A DNA stretch of 64,000 nucleotides, from assembly GCA_030848705.1 (NCBI GenBank), contig CM061237.1, positions 78,053,910 through 78,117,909 of the forward strand. The letters are read 5' to 3'. The notes beneath the pieces are model-generated. The model worked only from the letters and a program-made list of their open reading frames with translations. It searched no databases and was not told the DNA's origin. Positions 45,551 through 56,969 of this stretch are shown in pieces. Position numbers and translations under genes: made by a program. Source of the DNA: Heracleum sosnowskyi. Lineage: Eukaryota > Streptophyta > Magnoliopsida > Apiales > Apiaceae. How positions within the stretch are numbered: position 1 is the first letter of the stretch; every line of letters begins with the position of its first letter.

Positions 45551-46083
45551 TAAAAACTAAAATCCAGGACCAGAATAATATCAGTCAAGAGAATGAAGAT
45601 TAAAGTAAATCTATAGACGTGAAGTAATTCTATATTGAAAGAAGTTCATTTATTTGATTAAGCCTCAGTGAAGTATTCAATAAAGTGGATCTATATAAAG
45701 TGACAGAGATTTCAACAGTGTGACATCAAGTGTACAGATTACAGAGTTTATTAAAGGGAAAAGAAAAAGAACCACCGCTTAAAGTCAAAAGATGAAGAAC
45801 AGTCATTGCAGTTAGTCACTCATGAACTAGACAGTACATATAGTGTCAACATCATTAAGTGGAAGTTCATCATTATTTTCAGTGGTTTACAATATGATTC
45901 TGCTATCAAGAAATTGTATTAATTATATCTTAATTAATTAAAACAGTTAGTTAATTTATTCAATAAATTAATTCAATCAAAATTAATTTATTCCTTAAAT
46001 TAATTAATAAGTTAATTAATTTATAATTAATATAAAGATATTATGACTTTGGAAATGAACTAGTATGACTATCAAGGATAGTT

Positions 46084-46182
46084 ATACTGAAAGTCATGTC
46101 AAGCTTAATGTCAGTCATACCGAAAGTCATGCCAAGCTTAATGCCAGTCATACCGAAAGTCATGCCAAACTTAATGTCAGTC
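46084..46182 (+). repeat. Three tandem 33-bp units
   Basis: Units at 46084-46116, 46117-46149 and 46150-46182, differing by 1-4 bases. Each contains GAAAGTCATG and AGCTTAATG. Partial AGTCATGCC words continue to about 46240. Because 33 is a multiple of 3 the repeats read as an open frame (SHTESHAKLN repeated), which I do not take as a gene. Confidence 0.9.
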
Positions 46183-46261
46183 ATGTCAAGTTTTTATGGA
46201 AGTCATGCCAGTACAACAACAGTCATACCGATTTTCATGGCAATGCAAAGTGATATAGTCA

Positions 46262-47266
46262 TCTATACTATATTATTAAAGCCGAAACATTGAAAGTTTC
46301 GGTTTTCGGTTTTCGGTCATTTATTCATTTATTCTATTTAATAAATAATAAAATAATATAAAATAATAAAAATAGTAACTAAATGATTGCCTTTCACAAT
46401 TAAAACACTTTTTTCTAACAGAATCTATTACTTTCAAAAATATTACTGGCAATAATCTTTAAATCAAAATATATTACATTTTATATTTGTTCTCACTAAA
46501 ATATGTATTTTCCAAAAATATCATGTGCAACAGTTACTTATTTATTTTAAAACTTATTTTAATGCTTTTAATTATTAAAAGCTTACATATTTTAACATGC
46601 CAATGTATTGTTTTAACAAATACAATTAATATAATTAAAACACTTCTAAAAATCACGGGCAGTTACATTTTTAAATTAAAATATGTTAGCTTTTCTATTT
46701 GTCCTTATTATTTGCCTTTTATAAATAAAACATTTTTTTCTAATAAAATATACTCCTTTTCCAAAAATATCATGGGCAATTACCTTTAAATTAAAACATA
46801 TTACATTTTATATTTGCTCTCACTAAAATCTCTCTTTTCCAAAAATATCAGGTGCAGCCCTTACTTATTTATTTTAAAATATATTTTAATGCTTTTAATT
46901 ATTTAAAAAATCTTACCTATTTTAACACACCAACGTATTTTTTAACAAATACAATTAATATAATTAAAACACTTCTATAAATATCACAGGCAGTTACTTT
47001 TTTTAATTAAAACATGTTAGCTTTTCTATTTGTCCTTATTATTAATATTATTTTAATGAATAATAAAATAATATTAATAATGGCACATTTGTATTATTTA
47101 TTTATTTTTTTCTATGTTTCAATTTATATTTAAGTTTCTCATTTTATAATTTATCATATTGATTTTTATTCTTTATTTAATATTTTCTGTTCCCATCAAT
47201 TTTTTTTTAATTTGTCATTTTTAATCTCTTTTTGATGGCCCGTGCCTTGCACGGGTTATAGACTAG
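46262..47266 (+). mobile_element. Non-autonomous Helitron, 1005 bp
   Basis: 5' terminus TCTATACTATATTATTAAAG and 3' terminus CTAG preceded by the hairpin CCCGTGC-CTT-GCACGGG (47240-47256) 9 nt from the end. Flanked by A (46261) and T (47267), the Helitron insertion dinucleotide, with no target duplication. AT-rich, no Rep/helicase sequence. Inside is a ~325-bp direct tandem duplication (46389-46713 and 46714-47042). Confidence 0.85.
46389..47042 (+). repeat. Internal 325-bp tandem duplication in the Helitron
   Basis: Both halves run from a GCCTTT word to TTTGTCCTTATTATT. They share phrases such as TTACATTTTATATTTG and ACAAATACAATTAATATAAT with roughly 10-15% differences by eye. Confidence 0.85.
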
Positions 47267-47521
47267 TATCAATTAAAATGATTTTGCGTACAAATATCCA
47301 CGTGAGAGACAGAAGCAATACTTTTTGATCAAGACAGAAACATAACATAATATCCTTCTGCCATTAAAAAGCTACAACTACCTGAGCTCAACATTAAAAC
47401 CAGTGTATTCATTTCTAGTCTTTATTGTTAAATTTAAACCACTAGAATTTGTTTACTTGTGTGACTATCTAGCGGATCATTATCTCTAGTGTGTTTGTAT
47501 ATATATATATATATATATATT
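47267..47521. other. Unassigned spacer
   Basis: AT-rich sequence ending in a TA microsatellite (about 47499-47520). No ORF, terminal repeat or known element end recognised. Confidence 0.5.
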
Positions 47522-47681
47522 TTTAGGTCCTGATATGTTTGTAGAGGGGAGGGTTTTACAGACTATACCGTTTTATCGAATTTGTTCGGTTTATGATTTA
47601 AAAATCCAAGAACAAATAAATGCGGAATGAAATGAAACAAGATTCAAGTTAAATATAACTTATATTAAACTTATATATATA
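47522..47681 (-). mobile_element. Copia LTR scrap (U5 end)
   Basis: TTTAGGTCC, then GTTTGTA, G-rich loop, TACAGAC (47537-47563). This matches the U5-end layout of the copia LTRs H, F and G, with the sense strand minus. Cut at 47681 by a Helitron. Confidence 0.55.
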
Positions 47682-48423
47682 CTAGCGTATATCCCGTGCG
47701 ATGTACGGTCTTCTTTAATATTTTATTATTTTTTATTTAAATTTTAGTTATTATATATAATTTGATAAAATTTTGATATATATATATATATATATTGGAT
47801 TTATAAATCTAACAATATAATATTTAAATTTAATATGTTATTGTTGTAATCTGTAGTAGTATTTTATATATTAAAATATAAAATATTTTAAAATAACATA
47901 TCTAACGATTCATATTTTTTTGCTTTTAAAAATCTAAAAAGGGACTCAAGTGCAAATATCAAAATATGTGCTCGTATATACCGAGTTTCTTTGAATATAC
48001 TATTACTTTTATTTTCATTACTTATCTCGTTTAAATTGAATGTTAAAAAAATTATAATAAACATGAATTTCATAAGTTTAATATAATAATATTACCAATA
48101 TATCTATATTGCATATATTATATTTAGAAGACAAGTTGTTTTAGTTAGAAAATTTAAAACACATAATGTGCTTTAGCTGTCGGTTATAAATATATAATAA
48201 TATTACTATTTTATATATGTGTTGCCTGTTTTATTTTTAGAAAATGAATTATTTTAGTTAAATAGATCTATGAAATATGTTATGTGTTTTAGCTGAAAAG
48301 GGTGTTATTAATAAATTGGTTTGCATGTGTCCTATATAAGAGATGAGTTGTTTTAGTTAGAAAATATAAAAATAATGTGTTTTAGCTGAAAAAGGTAATC
48401 GATTATAAATATATTATAATATT
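47682..48423 (-). mobile_element. Helitron-like sequence, 3' end identified only
   Basis: On the minus strand the end reads ...GCTAG followed by T, with a hairpin of CCGTAC and GCACGG arms (47694-47708, one mismatch) about 9 nt inside. The opposite end is not recognisable before LTR H begins. 48125-48420 contains three degenerate ~115-bp repeats around GTTTTAGTTAGAAAAT and GTGTTTTAGCTGAAAA. Confidence 0.55.
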
Positions 48424-48435
48424 TGTTAGGTCCAA

Positions 48436-48468
48436 AGTATCGTAGAAGGGGGGGTTGAATACGATACT
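48436..48468 (-). other. U5 stem-loop of H
   Basis: Plus strand AGTATCGTA, loop GAAGGGGGGGTTGAA, TACGATACT: perfect 9-bp stem. Confidence 0.85.
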
Positions 48469-48785
48469 CTCAAATAATTTAATTTCGTTCGCGGATTAAT
48501 CTTTCAGTTCTATAACGAAATCAAACACACCAAACCAAATCAAGTTTCGGGGAATATATCTTTTTATAAATATAAACCTCGAGGGGTGCTACAATTTCTA
48601 ATCCGTAGATTAGCGTCAATGAGTTTAAGGTAACACAAATACAAAACAATAATCAAGTTCTGAGCACTATTAATTTCTCTGATAATTTTCTCCGGCTCTT
48701 CTCTCTCTCAGTAATGTCTCTGTGTTAGAATCCTTAACTGAAGAAGACACACTCTTCTCTCAGTATTAATTGTAGACTTGGTTTG

Positions 48786-49046
48786 AAAAACCATCGAACC
48801 ATTTAGAATAGAATATTCTTGGCCGTTGGATCTTCATCAACCGTTCACAACAAGTTACTTTTCACCTGCTCCTTGAAATGCAAAACCATCGAATGGATTA
48901 AAAAACCATCGAATGGAATTACTTTATTTACCATTCGATAGTTTTTTATTCAAAACTATCGAATACTAAATAAAGTAAAAGTGGTTTGCCAATAATTACT
49001 TTAACCACCATTCGATAGTTTTCTCAATTGAAAAACTATCGAATAC
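48786..49046. repeat. Motif cluster of H: AACYATCGAATGG, both orientations
   Basis: Copies at 48786-48800, 48882-48896, 48901-48916, 48930-48945, 48951-48967, 49007-49020 and 49031-49046. Three are in reverse order relative to the others or vary at one or two bases. Confidence 0.85.
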
Positions 49047-49575
49047 TTTTCCTTGTCTTTTGTCCTTTAGTGATTACTCCTGAGCTCCTGGGTGTTTAAG
49101 TTTTAGACTGTATCAATTCCTTCTGAGACGATAAAACAACTTGATCTTTTCAGTGCCGTCACTTAGTGCAACTGGTCTGGTTCACATATGAATAACACTT
49201 GATCAATTCTTATTTTATGTCTTAAATACATTGCTGCTGATACGTCCCTTGTCGTTCTGGTTGCTTCATCACTGGAATCCCGTGGTACTGAACCCTAAAT
49301 CATTCACATACTTCTGTCGTCTTGAAAGTCTTGTTTCTTTTATTGTCACTGAGGCTTGAACATTTTCATGAACTTCTTTCCGTGACCTGTTTACGGACTT
49401 CAAGAATACATAACGTATTTTGATTTTTTGAGTTTACCTTTTCTTCTTTGATTCTGGATTCCTGTGCTTCTGTTAATATTATTGTCTGTCTTGTCCTTTG
49501 TTGAGTTGTAGTTATCTCTTTTAGATCTTATGTTACATTATGCTTTACAATATTACCATATTGTTGGTCCTCGAC

Positions 49576-49611
49576 TATTGCAGAAGGGGGGGGGGGGGGT
49601 TGAATGCAATA
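49576..49611 (-). other. U5 stem-loop of F
   Basis: TATTGCA, G-rich loop GAAG..TTGAA, TGCAATA: perfect 7-bp stem, different sequence from H and G. Confidence 0.82.
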
Positions 49612-50177
49612 CTGATAAATCTCATATTTACGTTTCAACAACAAAAACTAAGATTAAAGGTTATCAGTTTATGGAATGCAAACACAAGTAGACACAAGAG
49701 AATTTCTCACAAAATAAATGTTTTATTTATTTTGCAAAGTGTTGCTACAACCTCAAGAAAAATGTTGGTTTTCTTGAGCTTCAGTTTCTCGAGTCATTAC
49801 AAAGAATGGATTGAGAGATAGTCTAAGTAGACTAATTCTATCACTATCAACACGGGTTTGTGAAGCTGCTGTCATTTTCATGTGGCAGCTTCTTACAAAT
49901 TGTCTACCCGTGAGTCTTTCCTAAATTGCTATACAAACAGCTTATTAGCACTGGATAAAGCAATCTAGAAACATTCTATTTTTAGCTAACACAATTCGGT
50001 AGATGTAGATTTGTCATACTCTGGAATTGGTGGACTTTGTCATGTGATCTTTCAAGCTTCAGTCGTAGTCTTGCAGACTTGATGCAGTGTTGGGATACTG
50101 CAGCACGCCTGTTTCTTGAACATCCAAATTGTCACAAGATTGACTGGGTAGATCCCCAATGCAAATGTTATCCCTTC

Positions 50178-50530
50178 TTGACAGTATCCTGATACTCAAG
50201 CCTGCTGTCACAAGAATGTGCTTTTGGTGACAGTAAGAAATCCCCAGGGTGCTGTCAGGATTTCCAAGCTTGCTGTCAGGCTATGGTAAAGTTGTTGTCT
50301 GAGGGCTTCCGCCAATGTTGCTGTCAGAGTGAATATGCTGTCATGACTTGCAACATGTTGTCTTCTTGTAACCTTACTGTCAATGTTGTGACAGTAACAT
50401 CTATTCTTGTTGTCCATCTTGAGCACTTCTTGAGGCTTGAACAAATAAATGAACTTCTACCAAGATGTACTAGAATCTTATTTGCAATGAACAAAAACGG
50501 TTACATAGACATACTCTGACTCTGACAGTA
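50178..50530. repeat. Motif cluster of F: TRCTGTCA / TGACAGYA
   Basis: Sites at about 50180, 50203, 50228, 50250, 50271, 50319, 50336, 50375, 50389 and 50523, in both orientations. The same word recurs in the accessory ORF at 51963-52056. Confidence 0.85.
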
Positions 50531-50607
50531 TGTTCACACTTAATAAAATTAAGCATACAAGATATCTAGTTAAGTTGTTTCATAGCTATCACCCATAAAT
50601 CCTAACA

Positions 50608-50621
50608 ATCTCCCCCAATTT
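50608..50621 (-). other. Polypurine tract of F
   Basis: Minus strand AAATTGGGGGAGAT directly before the LTR. Confidence 0.85.
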
Positions 50622-50703
50622 GTTTTTATGGACAATAACAACAAATTTACAATTGACACATGCTGACAACTTAACTAACAAGATCAGAATTGACAAAGGA
50701 TTT

Positions 50704-52790
50704 TTACTTAGCTTCAGATTTCCTTTTCTGTCTTGCTTCATCCTCTCTGTTGAGAGCTTCTTTCAAAATCTCCTTGAGTCCTTCAACCATTGATATTTCA
50801 TAAGGAGAGGTGGCATCATCTTCAATTTCATCAATGTACTTTTGGACTGTTTTAGAGAGGCATACTCTTGCATCCTGAAGATCTGTCCACAGCTCTTGAC
50901 CAAAGGCATGAGTTCTGAATCTCAACTTGCCTTCAACCATTTTAAATCTTCTTCCAGGATATGCATTAAGAGTTTTCCTTCTTGACTTATCCAGCTTTGA
51001 GTCTTCACCCTATCTCTTCTGAAGTATGTCCTCAATCTCAAAAGAACACAGCTGTTCCAATGGGTGAGTTGATCCAATCACCATGTAGAGTAAGTCCTTT
51101 AAGGCACTTGTCTTCATCCTATGAAAACTTCCAACATGAATTTCTTCCCTTATGAACTTGATCCTCAGGGGATATTCTAGTACACATGGTTGGTAATTGG
51201 GTCCTTCACTTTCCAACTTGTTGGCTTCTTTGCATTTGTTCAACAATGAAGCTTCCACATCTTCAGTAGTTTCCTTTCTGGCAGGATTTGAAGGTTCTTC
51301 TTGTCTTGATTGAGCTTACCCTTCCTGATTTGGTTGAGCTTGCCCTTCTTCAGTGGGAAAATCTTCATCATAAACAGGTGTTTCTTCAGGAGTGAATACA
51401 AGGCAATCAGCAAGATCAGCATCATCATAATCTTCAAACATGCCATACTTCTGATAGAATTCCATGTCTCTTTCATCCTTATACTTCAGAATGTGATCCA
51501 TGACACTGTTTGGCACATTGTCATAGCTCTGCAGTAACTCCACCATCCTGTCCAAGTAGAAGTAGTCAATTCTTCTCCTGACTATGGTCTTTACTAGAGC
51601 AGGAATGTCATTAGCAGAGAGTGACACTGCTTCCATGATGAAGTCCTTATCAACCTTTATTGACCTGGAAGAATCCCACCAGAGAGTGTACATGGTTGCC
51701 TCCTTATTGGCATCTAGCTTCACTTCAACATTCCTGATTTCTTTAGATTTAGCATGAAGAAGTTCAAGAGAGTTTAAGTGTTTGGTTTGAATTGGTTTCC
51801 TCAGATTCCTTCCAAGTCCAGTGGCCTTTTCCTTTCCTGAATATTTTTGTTTTACTTTCTTTGGGTGAGAGATCTCTTCATGTTCTGGTTCCTGTCTAGA
51901 AAACCAAGCCCTTGCTAAAGATTTTGTCCTTTTAGGTTTGATAGTAGGCTTGATTTCATCCTTGACAGCATCTTTGTTGACAGTGTTCTTCATGACAGTA
52001 TCTTCTTTGACAGCATCTTTGGTGACAATATCTTTTTCAGCATTTATACTGTCTATAGCACATCTTAAGATATTTGCCTCCAAAGCTTCAAGTAGTTCAG
52101 ACTCCTCTTCTTCTGTAGCTCCAGCATCTTTCTTTTCTTGCACAGGAGCTTCTTCCTTTGATTCCTCATGGAATTTGGATCCAGCATGCCCATAAGTGCT
52201 TCCACTAGCATTTCCTGCCAATCCAGTTCCTCCACTTCCATCCAACTCATCATCATCATCAAGGGTGTCCTCATAAGTGCAGCTGTCACCTAGAGTAGCT
52301 CTTTTGGAGTTTGCCTTGGAGATTAGCTCTTTCACTTTAGATCTCAGCTCCTTGTCCCTTTTCACCAGCAATTTGTGAATTGCTCTGACAGCTAGAACTC
52401 TCTCCTTGTTGGCTTTGGAGTTGAGAACCATTTCTAACACCTTTAATATTTCCTTTGTCTCCATTCTGGAAGTGCCTCCTAGACTCATGTAAGAACATCT
52501 CCTGTTACCATTCCTTGTGGTAGCTCCATAGTAGACACTAAATGGATTGGTATAGATTTCTGGAAGTTTCTCTAAGATTAGGTTCATCATTTGCAGTTGT
52601 AGAATCTCATTGAAAGCAGTATGATTTGCCTTAATCTTTGCCTTCATCACTGTTAATACCTTTGCTAGAAGACTCTACAGTAGCTGCATTGTGATGAACA
52701 TAGATATGCCATTGTTCAAGTACACATCAATGGCCCATCTCTTTTCATCACTTACCTTAACACATACACTTATGATCTTCTGCCTCAGTA
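50704..52790 (-). pseudogene. Accessory ORF of copia element F
   Basis: One minus-strand frame runs from 52790 to 50704, broken only by in-frame stops: TAG near 52677, TAA at 51316-51318 and TAG at 51010-51012. The longest piece is 444 codons. It has an N-terminal helical part, an acidic Ser/Gly/Glu-rich middle (ESKEEAPVQEKKDAGATEEE), a repeat stretch of DAVKEDTVMKNTVNKDAV type, a basic PTIKPKRTKSLARAW region, then a helical C-terminus ending in Lys/Arg. SIRE/Maximus-type copia elements carry such an ORF between pol and 3' LTR, often called env-like. I see no credible transmembrane segment, so I call it accessory. pol is missing: K starts at 52793. Confidence 0.7.
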
Positions 52791-52792
52791 TG

Positions 52793-55700
52793 TGTAATAA
52801 CCCCAAATTTTGGACTTAGTTAATTTATTTTTTTGATGAATAGTGAATTTGCTGATGAAAAATATTTCAGACCACACCATATGGAAGACATGGAATGAAT
52901 GTTTCGAAGTTATATTAGTGAGGTATAAGGAGAATAAGTGAATGTAAACGCGATCAGAATCAGAAGATTTCCATTCGAGTTTTAAATCACTATTCACTGG
53001 ACAATCAAGGATGTATTGATTTGATCGTTTTGAGAAAGTATGTAGAATGAGAAATCCATGAACATATCTTAAACCAAGGTGAGAAATCTAAGACCATATA
53101 TTAAACCAAGGTAATGGAAAGATCAAGGAAGTATCCCCTAGCATTGGTACAGAGAAACGTTTTTAAAATCACTTGAAACTATCGCGAAACAAAAGCGTAA
53201 TGAATTATGGATTAAACCCTAACCAAAGGAGAAGTATCATATAAGATCATCAAGTGCAACATATAAGTGGATTGATGATACAAATGATGACATAAGCATG
53301 ATGCAGGAGGGTGACATAGGGGTGACATGGTGATGACAAAGTGATGACAAGGTGATGAATCACCACCTTGTCACCACTTTCACCACAACCACAAGTTAAA
53401 ATGACATGTGTCTTGGATGACAAAACTCCACCACAACCACACAAAAGAGATGCATCCAATTAGAGATATTTTGACAAAAGAAATGAAAAGAAAAACCAAG
53501 CAAATAACCATCTTCTCCATTTTCTTCAAATTCTGCCCAGCTTGACCATGATGGAAAGAAAATTTCATAACTCAAGTTATAATCATCCTACAATCACCAA
53601 ATTTGAACCATAGCTCCCTCACTATATACCCAAGGTACCTTCAAAATTTCATGGCCATCAAAGAAGTGTAGCATGGTTAAATATTGGATCAAAGTTGAGG
53701 CATGAATAGTAAAACTCATGAATTCTTGTTTTGTTCTTGGATTTTAAGGTTTGTTAAGGATGATTAAGGATCAAGGGAGAGCATACAAGCTATTGTTAGT
53801 CCATATTGAATATCAAGGAAGGTATAAACCTCTCACAACTTTTATTTATGCTTTGATTATGATGATTAGGTGATGATATTTAGTAATGGTATGATATTAA
53901 GGATGAATACATGATTATGATGATGTTTAGTGGTTAAATTATGGTTAAACTTATGAACATATTTAGGCAGAAACCTAGAGGATTGACATGAGACAATTGG
54001 TGTATGGTTGTTTGGTTGTTGATTGGTAATTATTTGAGTGTTTAAAACACGGGAATCACGATTAAGCGTCGTTACCATGTCGGATTTTCATAAGATTATT
54101 TAGGCAGAAACCTCGGGTAACTTCATGACATGAAAGCAATACACACTTACCATGATCATGTAGTTCTCTTTGTGTAGTTTGTTTTGGCGAAAGAATCGCA
54201 TCGTTTCGATTTACGGTTTAGGAGAAACACTCGTTTTAATGAAAGTGGTTTCGGGAAACCAAGTAGTCCACTATATGAACTTTGAGAGTATGATCAAGCC
54301 CCTTAAAAATAGAATTAGGACATGATATTAAAATGGATGCTAGCATGGACAGTTAGTAAGCGAATCGAGAAGGTTTCGGGTTAAAAAGATAATTGTTCGA
54401 TTTTATAAAAATGTCGGAACCAAAGCTGCGCGAGGAGTAGGTGGTTCTGCACTCTACTGCCTTGAACCTGCTGTTCTCGGGATTTCATCCCCTTAACCAG
54501 AAACAAATTTCAAGGATTTTGTTCTATTCTTTCTCTAGATCGCGCACGCGAAAACGGTGTGTCATTTCGGTTAACGGTTAAGGAGATATGAGCGTTTTAA
54601 TGAAAGGCGTGCGAATAGTAACTTTCCGTAGCTCATCCAAGTTTGAGAATACATTTCACCAAGCTAAACCCCTGTTTTGAGATCAAAACGTTTATGATAA
54701 ATATTACAAATACTCAAGATGATTTTAGAAGTGGTTTCGTATTTAAATACGAATTTTCCGATTTATTAAAAGTGTTAGAGTACGAGTCGTGTAATAGTAA
54801 CTCTATGAAAAGTCAACTCTAGGGTACTACTTTGACCAACCGTTGTGACTAAGATAAAGGATTATTTCGAGTCGATTAAAACACGAAAATTGTTGAGGAA
54901 TAACGTGGGTACATGATGTGTTTGACTTATGGTTGACTTAGAGTGAATTGTTATGGGCGAATGATTACGCTAGGGACTGATAGAGTATTTCTTTGTTTAT
55001 AGATTTCCCGGCAAGTTCTCGAACCCATAACAACCAAGGACCCGAGACAAGTTTTCTCATTCCATGCTGTAATTTTAAATTACTTATACTAATGATGCAT
55101 ATGATAGATGCATGCTTCCAAATGTAATATATGCATATGATATTATGCATGCTGTCAAACCGTACATCGTATATAGATGTGGTTGGATTTTTAAAACTTT
55201 TGAGATTATAATATATGCATATGATAGATGCATGCTTTCAAACCCTACATCATATAAGTGATGTTGTTGTGTTTAATGTGGTGTTGTGATATATTCTGTT
55301 TTAATGCTATGAAAAGAATAAAAACTGATTATGCTTATGGTAAAGAACTTTGTGATATATAAGGGTTTATATGCTATGTACATATTAGATATAAACCGAG
55401 GTGTTATAGAGGCTCTAAGGGTAGATCGCTCGTATGAGGATTTTAAAACTTAGACCGGGAGTCAAATTAGTATTTTGTCTTGATTATATTGTCAGAAGCT
55501 GGAGGGTTCCATGGACAGTTATATTTTTTTTAAAATGTTGATTAAATATTCCAATACATATATATATTATTGGATATTTAATGTGAGATATTTAAATAAT
55601 ATTATTATAAATATTATTTGGATATTTATTTAATTAAGTGAATATTATTTTTGAATATTCACTTTAGTGGAAATTTTATTGAATAATAATTCAATATTTA

Positions 55701-56911
55701 TTATTTGAATATTTATTAAATATTCCAAAAATGATTTAAAAATCATAGAACCTTATTTAAATATTACGCAAGGTTCCAATAGTTATTTAAATTACTTTCT
55801 GATCTCAAAAGAGATTTATGTGACTATAGTAGGGGTTCCCAACTACTTTTAAATTATTTATTCCAAATGAGGATTAAGGTTTAGACTTATCAAAAATTGG
55901 GAATCCATTCCAGGAAGTGAACATATGATTTCACTTGCCTCTTTCATTAAAAGTGATATAGTTTGGGTTTCTGAATTATCAAAGCTAAAGATATTTTACA
56001 AAACTCCCAGGTTGTGATTTCAAAATGTTTTACTCGAGGATCGAGGTCAATTGACAACGGTCAACCCGCATTGTGACTTACTTCCGATATAATCCGGAAG
56101 TAAGGGTATTTTTACAAAACCTATCAACAAGCTTATGCTTGGGGGAAACGACATTTTCGCGTAAGTGGCCGAGTAACGCACGGTCCCGCAAATAAAAACT
56201 ATTTTGCTGGCCTTGATGTCGCCAGGTGGAAATATAATAAGAGGCTGGGTGACGCGAGTCCAGTGGAATCCGTTGGCAGGGAGCGGGTCCACTTGTGTGG
56301 CCTTGATGTCGCCATGTGGTTACTAATGTGTAAGAGGCCGAGTGACGTCGATCCAATCTAAAAGCCCGTATGCGGCTAGGGTAATGACCTTCGGGATTAT
56401 CCATCTACTAGTAGAAAATCTATGGTATGACGACTGATCATCGCATACCAGTGCGTAGCCCTGTGCAACTCCCCATGTTTTTCCAAGGATTGGAATTTCA
56501 GAAATGTTTGGTAACTTGGGTTAAATACCGGTTACGGATACTTGTTAATGATATTTTAACAAAGTACTATACCTCATACAGTATTTGAACTGTATGACAT
56601 GTTTTGACGAAAAGACTATTTAAACATATCGTTCTGTATATGAACGGAATTTCAAAGGTGTTCATTACTGATATTTTACAGTATTTTGAACAGTATGAGA
56701 TATCTAAATAGATATGTGTGTATATATGTTGAGAAGGGATTTAAGATATACAGCATATTGAACTGTATAGTGTTTTGAAACAACGGATAGGCTTTAAGCC
56801 TTGATTCCAATATTTGATATCTATTTTAAAAGATATGTTTTGAATCTTGGTTCATTATATCGATACCAAGGATTTCTAAATGATTTACGAAGAATATTTG
56901 AGTATGATTAT
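52793..56911 (+). mobile_element. LTR K of another gypsy family, interrupted by G
   Basis: Starts TGTAATAACCCC immediately after the truncated F ORF. It resembles E's LTR in layout: the GTAAGAGGCCGAGTGACG block near 56330 corresponds to 21925 in E. It contains two copies of GGCCTTGATGTCGCCA (56210 and 56299), each followed by a GAGGC(C/T)G.GTGACG word, plus AT-rich sequence. No PBS or coding region seen. The right part should continue beyond element G, outside the window. Small frames throughout are not genes. Confidence 0.65.
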
Positions 56912-56933
56912 TGTTAATCCCAAATAGCCTAAC

Positions 56934-56969
56934 AGAATTGTAGAAGGGGGGGGGGTTGAATACAATTCT
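56934..56969 (-). other. U5 stem-loop of G
   Basis: AGAATTGTA, loop GAAGGGGGGGGGGTTGAA, TACAATTCT: perfect 9-bp stem. Confidence 0.85.

Larger units (their letters stand above)
48424..49561 (-). mobile_element. Copia LTR H (truncated)
   Basis: Left end TGTTAGGTCC with the U5 hairpin 48436-48468, sense strand minus by analogy with G. It contains a cluster of seven ATCGAA-type motifs (48786-49046). The expected far end CCTAACA plus polypurine tract is absent; LTR F starts directly at 49562, so F probably inserted into or truncated H. Confidence 0.7.
49562..50607 (-). mobile_element. 3' LTR of copia element F, 1046 bp
   Basis: TGTTGGTCC to CCTAACA; the polypurine tract follows on the right, so the sense strand is minus. 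U5 hairpin 49576-49611. Ten TGACAGTA/TGCTGTCA words lie between 50178 and 50530. Confidence 0.82.

Noticed and set aside
46084..46182. Possible CRISPR-like array
   Set aside because: Units are directly adjacent, with no unique spacers, in a plant genome.
46065..46253. Small protein with SHTESHAKLN repeats
   Set aside because: Explained by 33-bp (11-codon) tandem repeats; no upstream signal and terminates at the Helitron.
52793..56911. Complete gypsy element with coding region
   Set aside because: No primer site, gag or pol signature; composition and blocks match an LTR only.
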